DNA of 64,000 bases from Blepharisma stoltei (GCA_914767885.1 CAJZBQ010000025.1:62001-126000); one strand, 5' to 3'. Shown: positions 1-10,833, counted from the first letter of the stretch. Made by a program: numbers and translations. Notes: generated by a model not told the origin, from the sequence alone.

Positions 1-39
1 ACAAAATTTTTTTGTTCACTCACGGAGGGGGGGGGAGTA
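1..39 (+). mobile_element. MITE-A, right end only (cut by window edge)
   Basis: The first bases match the right terminus of the MITE-A copies elsewhere in the window: TTTGTTCACTCACGGAGG, a G run, then AG and TA at 38-39. The rest lies outside the window. The element sits inside or beside the minus-strand membrane protein gene that follows, whose frame runs right up to it. Confidence 0.8.
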
Positions 40-550
40 AGGAAACAGTAAAAAATACTATTAGGATAATTGATACAATAAATCCAAGGGTGTTAGGAAT
101 AAAGCTGTAGATCATAAGAAGAAAATAAAAGGCTTTGATTTTAGGAAAAATTCGTTCTCTTATGCATGCTGCAATCCAAAACCAGGCAAGCTTTGATAGC
201 AGAGCGCCAGGGACTAAAATAGGGACTCAATAGAAAATGACTGTAAAATTCCCTAAAAACGCAGATAAAGAGGAAGAAATCACATAAAATGCCCAAATGC
301 TGAAATTGAGTATAAAATCAAATATCATAGTAAGCAGAATTGCTAAATATTCTCCAATTCATATCAAAGAAGTATATCCAAAGTGTGCTCCCTTTTCTAT
401 TGCATCCATGGAAATTTTGTCTGAAAATAGATAAGTCAAGATAAGCAAAACAATTGTAGTAATTACCCATAAAATGGTATTTTTGCTTTTATTCTCCTTC
501 TTTCTGTTAATTATATGTGCGTTCACTTCAACTTCATTTAATTTTTTATA
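40..550 (-). CDS. Multi-pass membrane protein, partial, function unknown
   Basis: Read on the minus strand from 550 down to 40, one frame stays open if TGA is Trp. Two TGA codons fall inside hydrophobic segments (SLIWIGEY and FYWVPIL). The translation shows about four or five membrane segments, the first near TILWVITTIVLLILTYLF and the last near YSFIPNTLGFIVSIILIV. I do not recognise the family. The 3' part is beyond the window, past a MITE-A that starts at 39. The 5' end is unclear: MITE-B lies upstream and I see no good start codon, so an upstream exon or an IES is likely. Confidence 0.6.
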
Positions 551-551
551 C

Positions 552-1038
552 TAACTCCCCCCCATCCTTGATCGAACGACTCGCCATCGTTCGATCAAGG
601 ATGGGGGTTAAATAAGAGGGTTAAGAGTATTTAATAATTATTTTTACAGCAAAAAATTGAATTAATTTCATAAAAATACCAATTTTTAATATTTTGATTT
701 ATTAGTTACCCTTTTAAACTGTATAAATTTTAATTTAAATTAAATATTTTTTAAAAATTTTAAAGAATCTCTATTTTATTAGATTATTGAGCTTTTAAAG
801 CCTAGGTTGATGTCTAAATCACTTCGGATGGTTGATTTCGCAGCTTTCTGTCGTCTCAAAGCTCTGAAAACAACTTCATTAGGCACATCTTCCAAAGCGT
901 TTGATAACTAATATGTTTTATATATATAAAAAATTTGCATGATATGAAAATCGTTCGATCAAGGATGGGGGTTAATTTCCCCAATTTTTTAGGAATTTTT
1001 ACAGTCAACCGTTCGATCAAGGATGGGGGGGGGGAGTA
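552..1038. mobile_element. MITE-B copy 1
   Basis: TA at both ends (552-553 and 1037-1038). The left end is a hairpin: ATCCTTGATCGAACG, a short loop, then its complement. The right part carries the same motif twice as direct repeats, separated by a short AT-rich spacer, and ends in a G run. A second copy at 54096-54636 agrees closely through the AT-rich interior. No coding capacity. It lies just upstream of the membrane protein gene read on the minus strand. Confidence 0.85.
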
Positions 1039-1183
1039 AGTTAAAATTACCAATTTCTTATAATATCCTAGAGAAAATTATTATTTATAAATAACTAAAA
1101 ATTATTTTTTCCTCTGAGAATTATATTTAATTTAACAATAATACTTACTCTTTATATAGTCAAAGCAAAATTTATAATTAATT

Positions 1184-1399
1184 TTATTTATAAAATATTA
1201 ATTTTGGCAAAAGACTTAGCAATTTGTTGTAATCAATTTCATTTCCCACCTCTTCTTCAAAACTTCCATCATTATAAGTAATTCACATGTTTTTCTCATC
1301 TACATTATAAACAGAGCTCAATTTTTCTATCAGTCTTTCATAGCTTTCTGGCGGTCTGCTCAGCCTTATATCTTTCCTAATTTTAGATCTAACTATCAT
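1184..1399 (-). CDS. Small PB1-like protein
   Basis: A 71-aa minus-strand frame starting MIVRSKIRKDIRL and ending LLSLLPKLIFYK before TAA. It contains one TGA read as Trp in the stretch MWITYNDGSFEEE. The basic first strand, the middle helix (SYERLIEKLSSVYNV) and the acidic YNDGSFEEE strand recall a PB1 fold, which mediates protein-protein pairing. This is family knowledge applied to a short sequence, so it is tentative. The same frame looks coding upstream, towards the kinase stop at 1590, but has one TAA and one TAG there. The ORF may therefore be the tail of a decayed longer gene. Confidence 0.45.
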
Positions 1400-1589
1400 A
1401 TTTTTACAATTTACGCTATAAACAAAAATTAAATATAATTTATCCACAATAATAGATCGCTATAACCCATCATCATACCAGCCAGAAAAAATATGGTCCA
1501 AGGCACCTGTCTTATCTGATTAGGGCATGCTAGAACCATAAATGGAGATTTGCCCTTTTCACTTTGACTTCTCAAAAATCTGACAAGTA

Positions 1590-3338
1590 CTAATTAATTT
1601 TGAAAATTAAATTGGATTGCCAATAATGATCTAAGGCTATATTTTTTTCATCCATCTCTAAAAGCTGGTAGCAACAAGTAGCATGATTTATATCGTGGAC
1701 TTTTAAGCTCCTTAATACATAATCTTGTGGAAATCCATACAAAAATAATTTGTTTAAAATCTTTTTATCAATGGCAACATCCTCTGAGTCAGCCATTTCT
1801 GTATTTGCTTTAGTTGAAGCCTCGTCATTTTTTATCCCACAGTCATCAAATCATGGATGGGACATTATGTCGTCCAAAGAAATTCTTAAATGAGGAATCG
1901 GATTAAGCAGCCTTTTTATTAAATCCTGGACTCCAGCTGATAGGCCGTCTGGCATGCTATATTTGCATTTTAATATCAGCTTATGCAAGTCTACTAGAGT
2001 TTTAGCTTTAAATGGGACCGTTCCACAGATCATGGCATACAAAAGTACGCCCATACTCCACAAGTCGACATAAAATGGCTGATACCCTCTATCTACAATG
2101 ATTTCTGGGGCTAAATAGGCAGGTGTTCCACACTGTTCATCTATGATTTGGTCCCTTTTAGCCACCCTGCTGACTCCAAAATCACACAATTTTGCTACAG
2201 AAAAATTATTTGATAATAAAATATTATCAAGTTTTATATCTCTATGTATCACATTTTTATCATGGCAGGCTTTTACAGCCAAAACCACCTGCCAAAACAA
2301 AAATTTTGCTTCATTTTCATTCAATTTTCCTTTTGCTTTAATTAATTGTAACAAATCTCCTCCATCAGAGTACTCTAAAACCATCATTATATGGTTTTCT
2401 GATTCAAAAATTTCTAATAGCCTTGTAACATTTACATGGTGGATCCTATTCATAACGAAAACTTCTTGGAAAACTTTTTGCCTTATTCTTTCATCTTTGA
2501 TATTGCCTTTATGTATAGCTTTTATTGCAACTTTTAAGCCTGTAAGCCTGTTTAAGGCTAAATAGACTTTTCCAAAAGACCCTTTTCCCAGCTGTTTTAT
2601 TAAGTCATAAAAATCAGTCCCAGTCTTAGGCGGTAGCCCAGTCTTGCGAAAACCTGAAATAATTGCTAAAATCAGATTCTGACGTTCATTTTCGTCATTT
2701 TCACGTCTTGGCGTTTCATGTTTTTCAAAGGTAGCTCCTATGCTTCGGTTAAGAGAAACTTGTCGGTGTAAGTCTGAGTCTTCTTCGCTGAGATTTCTTT
2801 TATGTGTTTTCTTTAATGTCTGCTCTTGGGATGGGCATATTATTACGCTTGGCTCTTGGATTTTATAATGCTTTTGATTGGGGTTTGAAGCCTGGAAATT
2901 TGCAAGCCTTCCTTTTACTATATATGGAGAGGCTAATAATTTTTCAGTCAGTGTCGGGATATCAGATTTTACTCGTCGATGACTCGGCTTTACAACAAAA
3001 GGGTTAGTAGGCCGAGATTGATTTTTTTCTATTCTTATTGGGGAGGGCTTACGGGATGAGGTGTTTTTTAGAGAGACTTGAAGAGCTTTTGCAAACTTCT
3101 GTGAGTCAATTTTTACATTTGGCTGTGGAGGATTAAAGAAGTTTTTGCTGCGATTATTTGCAAGTTTCGGAGAGCGACTTGATGATATTGACTTTTTTAC
3201 AAGGGCGATTGGGCTTGTTAAACGTGTGTTACTTTTTAGTTTGTTGGCAGATATGATTAATTGTTGGCGAAGAATTGGCTCGGCAGAGAGATCTGACCTT
3301 TTGATTTTAGATGAATTAGGGCGGATATACTCAACCAT
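1590..3338 (-). CDS. Serine/threonine protein kinase with UBA-like tail
   Basis: A 582-aa protein. The first ~240 residues are Ser/Lys/Arg-rich and low complexity. The kinase domain follows: glycine loop GKGSFGKVY, VAIK lysine, HRDIKLDNILL catalytic loop, DFGVSR metal-binding motif, GTPAYLAPEI activation segment and the terminal arginine region. All catalytic residues are present. A TGA read as Trp gives the usual SHPWF end of the domain (near 1848). The ~90 residues after it include NKLFLYGFPQDYVLRSL, which resembles the UBA-like segment of AMPK/CAMK-related kinases. I chose the second Met (VEYIRPNS follows); an upstream Met at 3374 is also possible. Substrate unknown. No intron or IES seen. 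Confidence 0.88.
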
Positions 3339-3374
3339 TATCAGTTTAATTATATGATAAATAGATAATATCAA

Positions 3375-3723
3375 AGCTAGCTTTCGGAGAAGATTGTGAG
3401 TTTACATATTTGGCATTGAGTCTCTATAAGTTAAGTGATACTCAAATTATAATGATTTATTTAATGCTGCCGTTTTAAATGCTCTAATAAAAAATTAAGA
3501 TAAATTGAATAAGCTATTATTTATATAAAAATTAATGAATTTTTGATGAAATACTAAAGTATAGCTTATTAGAGAGGCTAAAGGATATAAGCGATTCTTA
3601 ATGAACACAAATTGAGCAATAATTATAAATTCCCAGTAAAATGGAGGATTTTATATAATAAGCAATTGAGAATAAAAAATTAGAAAAGAGAAAACAGATA
3701 AAAAAGTTTTATAAAAATGATTA
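3375..3723. other. Intergenic, nothing recognised
   Basis: AT-rich spacer between the kinase start and a decayed MITE-A. No credible frame on either strand when TGA is read as Trp, and no repeat structure. Confidence 0.6.
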
Positions 3724-4084
3724 TAACAAAACATGGGTGAACAAAAATATTTTGTTCATTATGAAATGCTAATTGTTTTTTTTAAAAATTTATGTATAAG
3801 TTTTATCATTTTTTTTTCAAAATTTAAAACAAATCCAATTCCAAAGATTTGAAAACAATATTTATTTAATTCGTAAAATTTATGTTTTAGAATGCAATTT
3901 GTTGAAAATTAAACAAAATTAGCTACGTATTTCATTATACTAATATTTACTTTTATATATAATTTTTTTCAAAACATTTTTTCTATAAAAAAAAATTTTT
4001 TGTTCGCTCGCGGAGGGGTGAGTTTTTGTGCACACATAGGGATTTTTCCAATGGTTTTGTTCGCCTACAGAGGGGGATGGAGTA
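3724..4084 (-). mobile_element. MITE-A, decayed, reverse orientation
   Basis: Matches the MITE-A interior in reverse orientation, including ATTTCATTATACTAATATTT and AAAATTTATGTTTTAGAATG. The right end keeps two copies of the TTTGTTCGC(T/C) motif, a G run and AG-TA at 4083-4084. The left end is degraded: only GTGAACAAAAATATTTTGTT is left of the hairpin. Confidence 0.75.
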
Positions 4085-4184
4085 AGAAGATTCATATTGT
4101 TTTGTCAACAAAGGGGACTAATTTTTCAAATTGTGATTATTCGGAATATCTTGCAAGAGAGTGTAATGAAATAATAAAAATTAA

Positions 4185-6415
4185 ATGGTTAAGGCTGGAA
4201 AGTCCCATAAAAAGGTCGACATCCCAGCTAAGAAGCATAAGACCTCCAAAGTCAATAAAAAAGCAAAACCTCTTCCAAAAGAGAAATCTCACAATAAAAA
4301 CAAAACTCCCCACAAAAACACCACAGGCAAGCCTAAAAACAAGCAATCAAAAAATTCCTCAGAAGCTGAGGTCTCAAAAGCTTCAGCCTTAAAACAAACT
4401 CTCTTATCAGCCGCATCAGGCTCAATCCAAAATATCGACGAAATCTGGAGCAAGCTTAATTTTGAAAGCACCATAGAAACCACATCATTCATCACAAAAC
4501 TAAAAGCAAAATTACTTAAGCTTAAAATTGAAGACACAGAAGACGAGGAGCTTGGCAAAAGAAAAGCCCAAGGCTTAAGCTTGATAACCTCAACACAACT
4601 CGAAAGACTTGTGCACTTAAATCTCCTTCTCTGCCTAGAAGGCTTGTTCTATGAAAATATATCAGATGCTAAAGATTTATACAAAATCATCAAATCTTTA
4701 GTATCCCCAAAACCTTCAAAAAAGTCAGCAAAATCAAGCAGCAAGCTTGATGAACTTTTTAAGTTCTTTTTATCACAGCTTGTGAAGCCAGTCTCTTATA
4801 TAAGAGATGCGATAAAAAAGACTTTTAAGCTGTTTGTGGGTGAAGTTTCTAATGAGTTTATTGAAATGATTTGTGAGATGATGAAGAGTGGGAATGTTCA
4901 AATTGAGATGCCAACTGAAGAGGGTTAGGATTATTAAAGTCAGATGCTAGATATATTGGTGACAAGTCACCAAAGACCTACCGTATCGGAGGTTCTACTG
5001 TTTTTCGACTTCAGCCCAGAGAGTCTATCCCTCATACTAGTGCCCTTCCAGCACTTTCTGTCTCCTCCTTGCCTTGTGGTTTTAGTCTTGAGTGGGCGGC
5101 TTATGGATTTCTGCGGTTCTTCTAACGGCGATTGGAGTAGCTTGATTCCATAGATAAATTCCTTGGAGTATATCAGTGTGTCGAACTACCTTACTTGGAC
5201 AGCTACAGGAAAAAGACTACTTCCCTGTGGCCTGGGCCGAAACCCCCAGTTTCTTGTAGAGGAATGGATCCAAAGGATATTGTTGAGCACCTCCATTTCC
5301 AATCACAGAAAGTAGCTAAAACCTATCCAGATACACATCTATTGAGCCTGCGTTGATTCTCAGCTCGGAGTCCGTCTCAGTTCGCCGTAGCCATAAGGTC
5401 TGGACTGTTGCGCCAAAAGAGCAGGCTGACACGTGTCGCCATTTTAATGTATGCCAACTGAAGAGGAAGAAGAAAAAGAGGAAGATGTAGAAGTGGACAC
5501 AGAAAAAGGAATCGAAGGTATTTTTGAGGAGCCGAAGAAAAATAACCAAGAAGCGACTTTGAAGCAAAATTTTTTAATTCGTGCTTGCGATTTATTAGAA
5601 GTTTTGATAAAGAAAACACAAGATGCAGACGTTTATATAAAATTGTATCAAACCTTGCTTACAGCTTTTAAGTCAACATATAAAGCCAAAGGCAAAGGAG
5701 GCTTGACAGGGAGATATCAAGCTTTGCTTGGGAATATTACAAAAACACAAGTAGATATCAAGCCAGAACACCATGAGATTTTAACAGAGATTGCAAATTC
5801 CTTATCCTGCTGCATAAAAATATATAAATAATTTTTTTGATTTTATTTAATTGCATTATTTATATAAGAAACGAGCTAGCTAAAGCTATGACGAAGGACA
5901 AAAACTTAAACAACTCGATATCACGGAATCTTAACCACCTGATAAGGGTCATCCACAATTTTGATCACGAAGAAGCTGAGAAAATCGTCATTGAATGCAC
6001 TAAAAAATTTATGGAAGATCACAATGCAAAAATGAGCACAAACACTTTAGCCGATATAATCATGATTATTAAACCTGAAAATCGCATAAAGCGAACGCTT
6101 TTTAAATACACAAAAGAAGGAAGAAAGCCTTCACTTAGACTCGAAATTTTACAAATTATTAAAAAAGGCCTTAAGAAATGGGAAATAAGTGATAAAGAAT
6201 GGAAGAAGCTAGCTGATATCGCAAAAGAGACGTGGAATGAAGAAATAAAGCAAAAACATAAGAATAAGCTGCTCACACATCTTTTAGCAGCAATGGTGAT
6301 AGTCGCAAGCCACGTAAAAAATATTTCAAGCTTAAGTGAGGATGTAGAAGCATTAAAGAAAAGCACAAATAATTCACCACAATTCCATGGATTTTTCAAT
6401 CAGTTAACTCATTAA
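4185..6415 (+). CDS. POL5/MYBBP1A-like protein (C-terminal type), interrupted
   Basis: Three pieces, 4185-4923, 5467-5822 and 5867-6415, join in frame to 547 aa. Residues 1-65 are very Lys-rich and look nucleolar. Then come helical repeat segments (FFLSQLVKPVSYIRDAIKKT, VGEVSNEFIEMICEMM), an acidic stretch of Glu/Asp at the junction, and more helical segments (LIRACDLLEVLIKK). A basic, helical HEAT-like protein with a central acidic patch is what the yeast Pol5 / animal MYBBP1A family shows; these act in rRNA synthesis in the nucleolus. The family is normally about 1,000 aa or more, so the N-terminal half is missing or lies elsewhere. A retroposon creates a premature TAG at 4926, and a 44-bp IES splits the 3' part. 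Family assignment is moderate. Confidence 0.6.
4924..5450 (-). mobile_element. Retroposon family R1, inserted in POL5-like exon
   Basis: 527 bp, clearly GC-richer than its surroundings, flanked by a 16-bp direct repeat ATGCCAACTGAAGAGG at 4908-4923 and 5451-5466. The repeat is in the same codon phase on both sides, so removing the element with one repeat copy rejoins the protein exactly. Orientation is minus: the right end (ACATTAAAATGGCGACACG on the minus strand) matches the start of the copy at 44546, and the left end is the complement of its tail CTGACTTTAATAATCCTAA. The target duplication has no TA. Confidence 0.85.
5823..5866. other. IES, 44 bp, TA-bounded
   Basis: Flanking TA at 5821-5822 and 5865-5866; the interval given is what would be removed, keeping one TA. 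Removal fuses SLSCCIKI with RNELAKAM in one open frame; unspliced, the frame ends at TAA at 5829. Confidence 0.8.
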
Positions 6416-6654
6416 AATAATTCATGAGAATTCTCAGAATAAAAATAAGAAATAATAATTTTTTTAAAAAATGGAGTAAGCAAATTTAAAAATAGCGAAT
6501 AGATTTTGGCTTTAAAATTTGGAAATTAATAAAAATGTGAATAAGAAATTACTCACTATAAATTAAATAAATTAGTTTCAGGAAACTAAGTCATGAAATA
6601 AATGGTTTGCTTGTATCAAAACATCAGAAATATTTTAAAATTCGTAGAAATAAA

Positions 6655-7354
6655 ATGGAAAGTTTAATAGATGAAGAGACTCCTGAAGAATTAGAAACTG
6701 CCTTTCAAAGGTTCAGAGAATTTGCCCCCACTTTGGAATCTGCTTTGTCTACTCAGAGAATCCTTAAAGAATACAAAACTTTAGTTCGGACGAAAGAATG
6801 CAAAGGAATCCACACTGAATTTGAAAATGGCTCGAATATCTATGTTTGAAATATTCATATTGACATGAACAAATATTCTTATTTATTTAAACTAAAATCT
6901 CCATAATTTGCTAGCTAAAACCATTTAATTTCTAAAAAAAAAAATTATCTGGTAAATCCATGGTAATAAATAATCTGAGGCTTTATATCAAATTTCTTCT
7001 ATATTAAATAGTGATTTTGATGCATATGTACAAAGAAATCCAGGTAGAAAAAAAGAACTTGTTTTCGAGGTCAGATACGGTCAGAACTATCCTTCAGAGC
7101 CTCCATTTGTCAGAGTTATAAGACCGAGGTTTTCATTTCGCACTGGCCATATCACGATAGGAGGTTCAGTTTGTATCCATGGTTTAACTACTTCAGGTTG
7201 AAATCCAGATAGAAACATCGATGGGATACTTATGGAAATTTTGTCAAATATAGCGGAAGGCCATGGAAGACTTGATTGCTACCACGACAGAGACTACACT
7301 CTCAATGAAGCTGAAATCGCGTTTAGACGAGCCCTCAGGGTTCATGGATGGTAA
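6655..7354 (+). CDS. UBE2Q-like ubiquitin-conjugating enzyme
   Basis: Two pieces, 6655-6889 and 7011-7354, give 192 aa. The E2 core is clear: FEVRYGQNYPSEPPFVRVIRPRF is the substrate-entry strand pair, followed by TGHITIGGSVCIHGLTTSGW, where the Cys is the expected thioester residue. The GG-S-x-C and TTSGW context is that of the UBE2Q branch rather than classical E2s, which have HPN. Two TGA codons are read as Trp (YVWNIHI and TSGWNPD). The role by family is transfer of ubiquitin from E1 to substrate. The N-terminal ~75 residues are unrecognised. The start Met (ESLIDEETPEE) was chosen because frames upstream close. Confidence 0.8.
6890..7010. other. IES, 121 bp, TA-bounded
   Basis: TA at 6888-6889 and 7009-7010. 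Removal joins NKYSYLF to SDFDAYVQ, placing the E2 N-terminal strand directly before the E2 core. It is very AT-rich, with no repeat match in the window. Confidence 0.75.
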
Positions 7355-7515
7355 TTCAAATAATAAAAATAAAAATGGATTTTCTTAAAGAGACTCTTCT
7401 AGAGCCTCTCCGGCCCAGCTCATGGCAGCCAGGCAACTACTCATTCATGTGAATCTACCTAATTATTTTTGTGATTACTTATTATTTTTACCACAAAATT
7501 TCAAATTATATTTAC

Positions 7516-7803
7516 ATGAAAAAGACTTTTTCCACACAAAGAACTTCCTTATATGAAGACCGAAAAAAATCTTCATGGGAAAGAAGGGAAAAAGAGCTTG
7601 AAGAATTGAGGATAAGGCAGGAAGAAGAAAAAGAGATGAACCAAGAAGAGGAAGAAGAGAAAAAACAAGAAGAAGAAAGGAAAGAAAGGGCGAGAAAAAG
7701 AGATGCGTATTTTAGGGAAACTATGAATGCCCCAACTAGGTATAAACCAAATATGGAGGAAAGGTATCCAAATGTTTGTAAGCGATCTAGAGGATGACGC
7801 TAG
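7516..7803 (+). CDS. Short charged coiled-coil protein
   Basis: 95-aa frame starting MKKTFSTQRTSLYEDRKKSS and ending CKRSRGWR before TAG, with TGA as Trp in the last residues. The centre is an almost uninterrupted Glu/Lys/Arg helix (ERREKELEELRIRQEEE and on), predicted coiled coil. The C-terminal 25 residues (MNAPTRYKPNMEERYPNVC) are less repetitive and may be a conserved tail. No family recognised. It could also be one exon of a larger gene. Confidence 0.5.
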
Positions 7804-8457
7804 ACCAGAAGATTGTTTAATAAAGCTCAAGTGACGGATTACCCAAAATTGGAAGGGTGATCTAGAGAGCTGATATAAATTAAAAATTTTATTGTAAATT
7901 CAATATTTATGATTTTGGTTTGGAATTTCTTATATAAATTATATTTATATCTTACTCCTATGGAAAACGAGCAAAAATAATAAAAATAAATTTATTTTGA
8001 ATTGTATAAGAAGCTTATATTTAGTTTAAGCTAAAGCTTATAATTATGATTAGGATTAAAGATTAGGGTTTCCTTGTTTAATGTCATATTCAAGGCAAGC
8101 CTTCGTAAAAGGCTTGCTCAGCTGCAGTTAAACTTAGCTGAGTGCTTTCAGCCTGATTATTGATGATGCTTTGGAACTTTGAAGCACACAGTTTATGGAC
8201 TTGATGGTTCCTGCTTCAGTGACTAGAATTCTAGTTTGAGATAAGCTCCCCTATCTACTATAAGCACCAATTACACTGTCTTTTTGCTACTACTGGCCTC
8301 AAGGGGATAAAAGCCTCTTTTTCCAAATCTTCATGCCAAAATGGAGACAAAACTTAGCCAATTAAAATTCAAAGCTAGTTTATAAATTATTTAAATTATC
8401 GCATCTAGCATTTTTTTAAAAATTAATCCTCCTCATTTGCAAACGAAACTCTTTCAC
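7804..8457. other. Intergenic with retroposon-like GC-richer block
   Basis: AT-rich except for roughly 8045-8345, which is GC-richer and begins with ATTAGGATTAAAGATTAGGG. That start resembles the complement of the AATCCTAA tail of the R1 retroposons, so it may be a decayed minus-oriented element. I could not find a target duplication. No gene recognised. Confidence 0.35.
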
Positions 8458-8845
8458 TAACTCCCCCCCCCCCTCCGTGAGCGAACAAAACCATTAGAAA
8501 AATCGCCATTTTTTGACCAAAAACCCACCCTCCGTGAGTGAACAAAAATTTTTTAATAGAAAAAATTTTAATGGAAAAAAATTTTGATATATAAGTGATA
8601 ATTAGTATAATGAAATCTAGAGCTAATTCTGTTTAAATTTTAAACAAATTGCGTTTTAAAACATAAATTTTGCAAATTAAATTAAATATTTGCTTCCCAA
8701 TTTTTGCAAATTAGGATTTTTTTAAATTTCGAAAAAAATATTTTTTATAAAATTTATATATAAATTTTTTTTTAAAAAAAAAAAATTAACCCCCCTCGTG
8801 AGCGAACAAATTTTTTTTGTTCGCTCACGGGAGGGGGGGGGAGTA
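8458..8845 (+). mobile_element. MITE-A, near full length (reference copy)
   Basis: TA at 8458-8459 and 8844-8845. Left end: C run then CTCCGTGAGCGAACAAAA, repeated as a direct copy about 60 bp further in. The interior is AT-rich. The right end is a hairpin (CTCGTGAGCGAACAAA and its complement) running into a G run and AG. Thus four copies of one motif: two direct at the left, two inverted at the right. No coding capacity. Confidence 0.9.
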
Positions 8846-9297
8846 AGGGAAGTTTAGAATAAGAAATAATGCAAATTATTTTTTAATACTTATAATAATT
8901 GATATAAAAACTATATTTCCTAATCTTAATTTTTGAATTAAAAATAAATATTGTATATCCTTTTCATTAATTCTTATTTCTTTATTCTATAAGCCTGATC
9001 TTTCTATTTATTGTAAATGTCATAAAATATCTTTTAAGATTTATTTCGTTAATCAAAATTTAAATTAATTATTATCACTATTTTAAGATTTATAATAATA
9101 ATTCTTTAATAAATAAGATAGAAAATTCTAGATGAGAAAAATTGGAAAGTCAAGAATCTTTCTCATAAAACCATCTAAAACTCGCGGTTTATAATTCAAT
9201 ATGGCCACAAAAAAATTATATTTCTATTTGTATTCAAGCTAAGCTTTTGAATTCTACGATTAAATTTAAACGTTTTTAAATAAAATAGTGATTTAAA
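8846..9297. other. Intergenic, nothing recognised
   Basis: Very AT-rich; no credible frame, repeat or RNA seen. Confidence 0.5.
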
Positions 9298-10414
9298 ATG
9301 ACTAAAAATGAAAGGACAGGCGATTCTCAAGATCTCATAGATAAGCTCTAAAATTGAGGATTTATCGCTTCAGGTCATAGAATCCCGCATCTTTTTAACT
9401 CAGATTTCTCCGATATCTCCAAGAAATCTATATGAAAAACCTTTTTCGGAAATCATTAGGGGGTGCAGAATTTTATCATCTATTCCCAAGATAAATCAAG
9501 AAAATGGAAAAATGCTCGACCAATTAGTCACAATTTTTTAGCTCTTCACGGCCCATACTTATATGAAGAAACTCATCATCCGATGATCCCAATGTTTCAA
9601 ATCCCGAATTCCCAAAAAAGCCCTTGGAAATGGGGTTTGGGGATTGGGAAATTATGAAAAGTGCAAAAGTCCAAGCTCTTTTTAATTTACAGTGAATTCT
9701 CCTGAATCCCATTCTTGACATTACCCAAAGCCAAAATTTTCCATCAAATTCCTCAAATTTCAACAAAAAACTACAAAAAAAGCAAGACTTTGAAGAAATT
9801 TTAAAAATCAAAAAATCATGAAATGAAATTCAGATTATTACCATTCCAAAGATGCCCAAAAAATGAGCACAAATGATTGTTATTAATCATATAAATAAAA
9901 TGGCTTTCGCTCAAGCGAAGTTAGCTCCGCTAACTTTCTCTCACTCAAGCAATTTTATTTATGGGGTTGGGTTTTTACCTCAAGAACTTCTGCACAGCAA
10001 CAGCGGTTTAACTTTGGAGATAACCAGTGGAACTGCTCCTCAGCACGATCAAGATCTGGAGTTTTTACCCCTCAGCACACCCGAAGGAAGGTGGACCCTC
10101 AGGCGGAACACGCGCAGGAGCTGAGTTGAAATAAAGCTAGCGGTAGCGAAGCCCGTCGAAGCCGGAACACCTTATTTGTCCGTGCCCTGGCGATCAAAAG
10201 GGATCGATCCAGCGGTCCACAGGCCCGACACGTGTACAAATATGGTGGCAGCTCTGGAGTTGGCTACCCCGTAGTGGACGCTAAGTGTTATAAATTTTAT
10301 AAGATAAGATTGTTATTAATCACAAACAAATTTATGGTGAAAATAACCAATAACGCAGAAGAAGCAAATTCTTCCCAAGACATGAGTGAAGAAAAAATAT
10401 TCTGTTTACTATAA
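9298..10414 (+). pseudogene. Degenerate ORF with three in-frame stops
   Basis: Starting MTKNERTGDSQDLIDKL, one frame stays coding-like over 228 codons once the retroposon 9890-10307 and one repeat copy are removed; that removal is exactly in frame. Several TGA codons read naturally as Trp. Three stops interrupt: TAA at 9349, TAG at 9457 and TAA at 9802, each one C-to-T change from a Gln codon. The end is ANSSQDMSEEKIFCLL before TAA. The product is basic, Lys/Ser/Pro-rich and unrecognised. Most likely a decayed gene; sense use of TAA/TAG is not supported by the other genes. Confidence 0.4.
9890..10307 (+). mobile_element. Retroposon family R2
   Basis: 418 bp, GC-rich, flanked by the 15-bp repeat GATTGTTATTAATCA at 9875-9889 and 10308-10322. 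It ends with GTAGTGGACGCTAAGTGTTA followed by an AT tail. The complement of this end reappears near 39190-39260, and the neighbouring block (CGTCGAAGCCGG) near 39350, so the family is repeated. The target duplication contains TA. Confidence 0.8.
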
Positions 10415-10527
10415 AAAAACAATTAATTTTATGGATTCTTGTCTTAATTTCTATAAATAATTAATTAAATAAGCTAAATAAAATATCATAAACACTATTA
10501 GTAGGTATAATAGAACTCGCAGACTCT

Positions 10528-10833
10528 ATGCTATGCCTCGAAGACCCAAATTTGGGTAAAGGAAAGCATTGGAGCCGGTGCGAAACTCTTAATCTCATCA
10601 AAGCAATAATAAAATTTTCAACTTCCAAAGGGATAAAGTGGAAGCAAGTTATTAAAGAAGTGTCTGGTAAAACTGTGCAACAAGCCCAGTCAAGGTATTT
10701 CTACATCAGACTTAAAGTCAATAAGCAATTCCGGAGATTGCGGGAAATGAGAGCTCATTGTGTCACTTCTTTGAGCAAAGAACATTGAATTGACCTGCAA
10801 GCTTGATTTAAATTTTATTTATTTTTTTTTTAA
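10528..10833 (+). CDS. Myb/SANT-like DNA-binding protein
   Basis: A 101-aa frame with two TGA codons as Trp near the end. Residues ~12-60 (HWSRCETLNLIKAI, then IKWKQVIKEVSGKTVQQAQSRYF) match one SANT/Myb repeat: the first Trp in HWS, the second in IKWKQV, an aromatic (YF) in place of the third, and the recognition-helix pattern KTVQQAQSRYF. Such single-repeat proteins bind DNA or histones. The C-terminal LFFF reading into a T run may be 3' noncoding DNA, so the true end could be earlier or spliced. Confidence 0.6.

Noticed and set aside
1410-1590. Extension of the kinase beyond its TAG into a hydrophobic tail or into the PB1-like ORF
   Set aside because: It needs either an untypical excision or reading through TAA and TAG; no 15-nt intron or TA pair gave one convincing solution.
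2143-3357. Plus-strand frames opposite the kinase gene
   Set aside because: They lie antisense to a kinase with all catalytic motifs intact.
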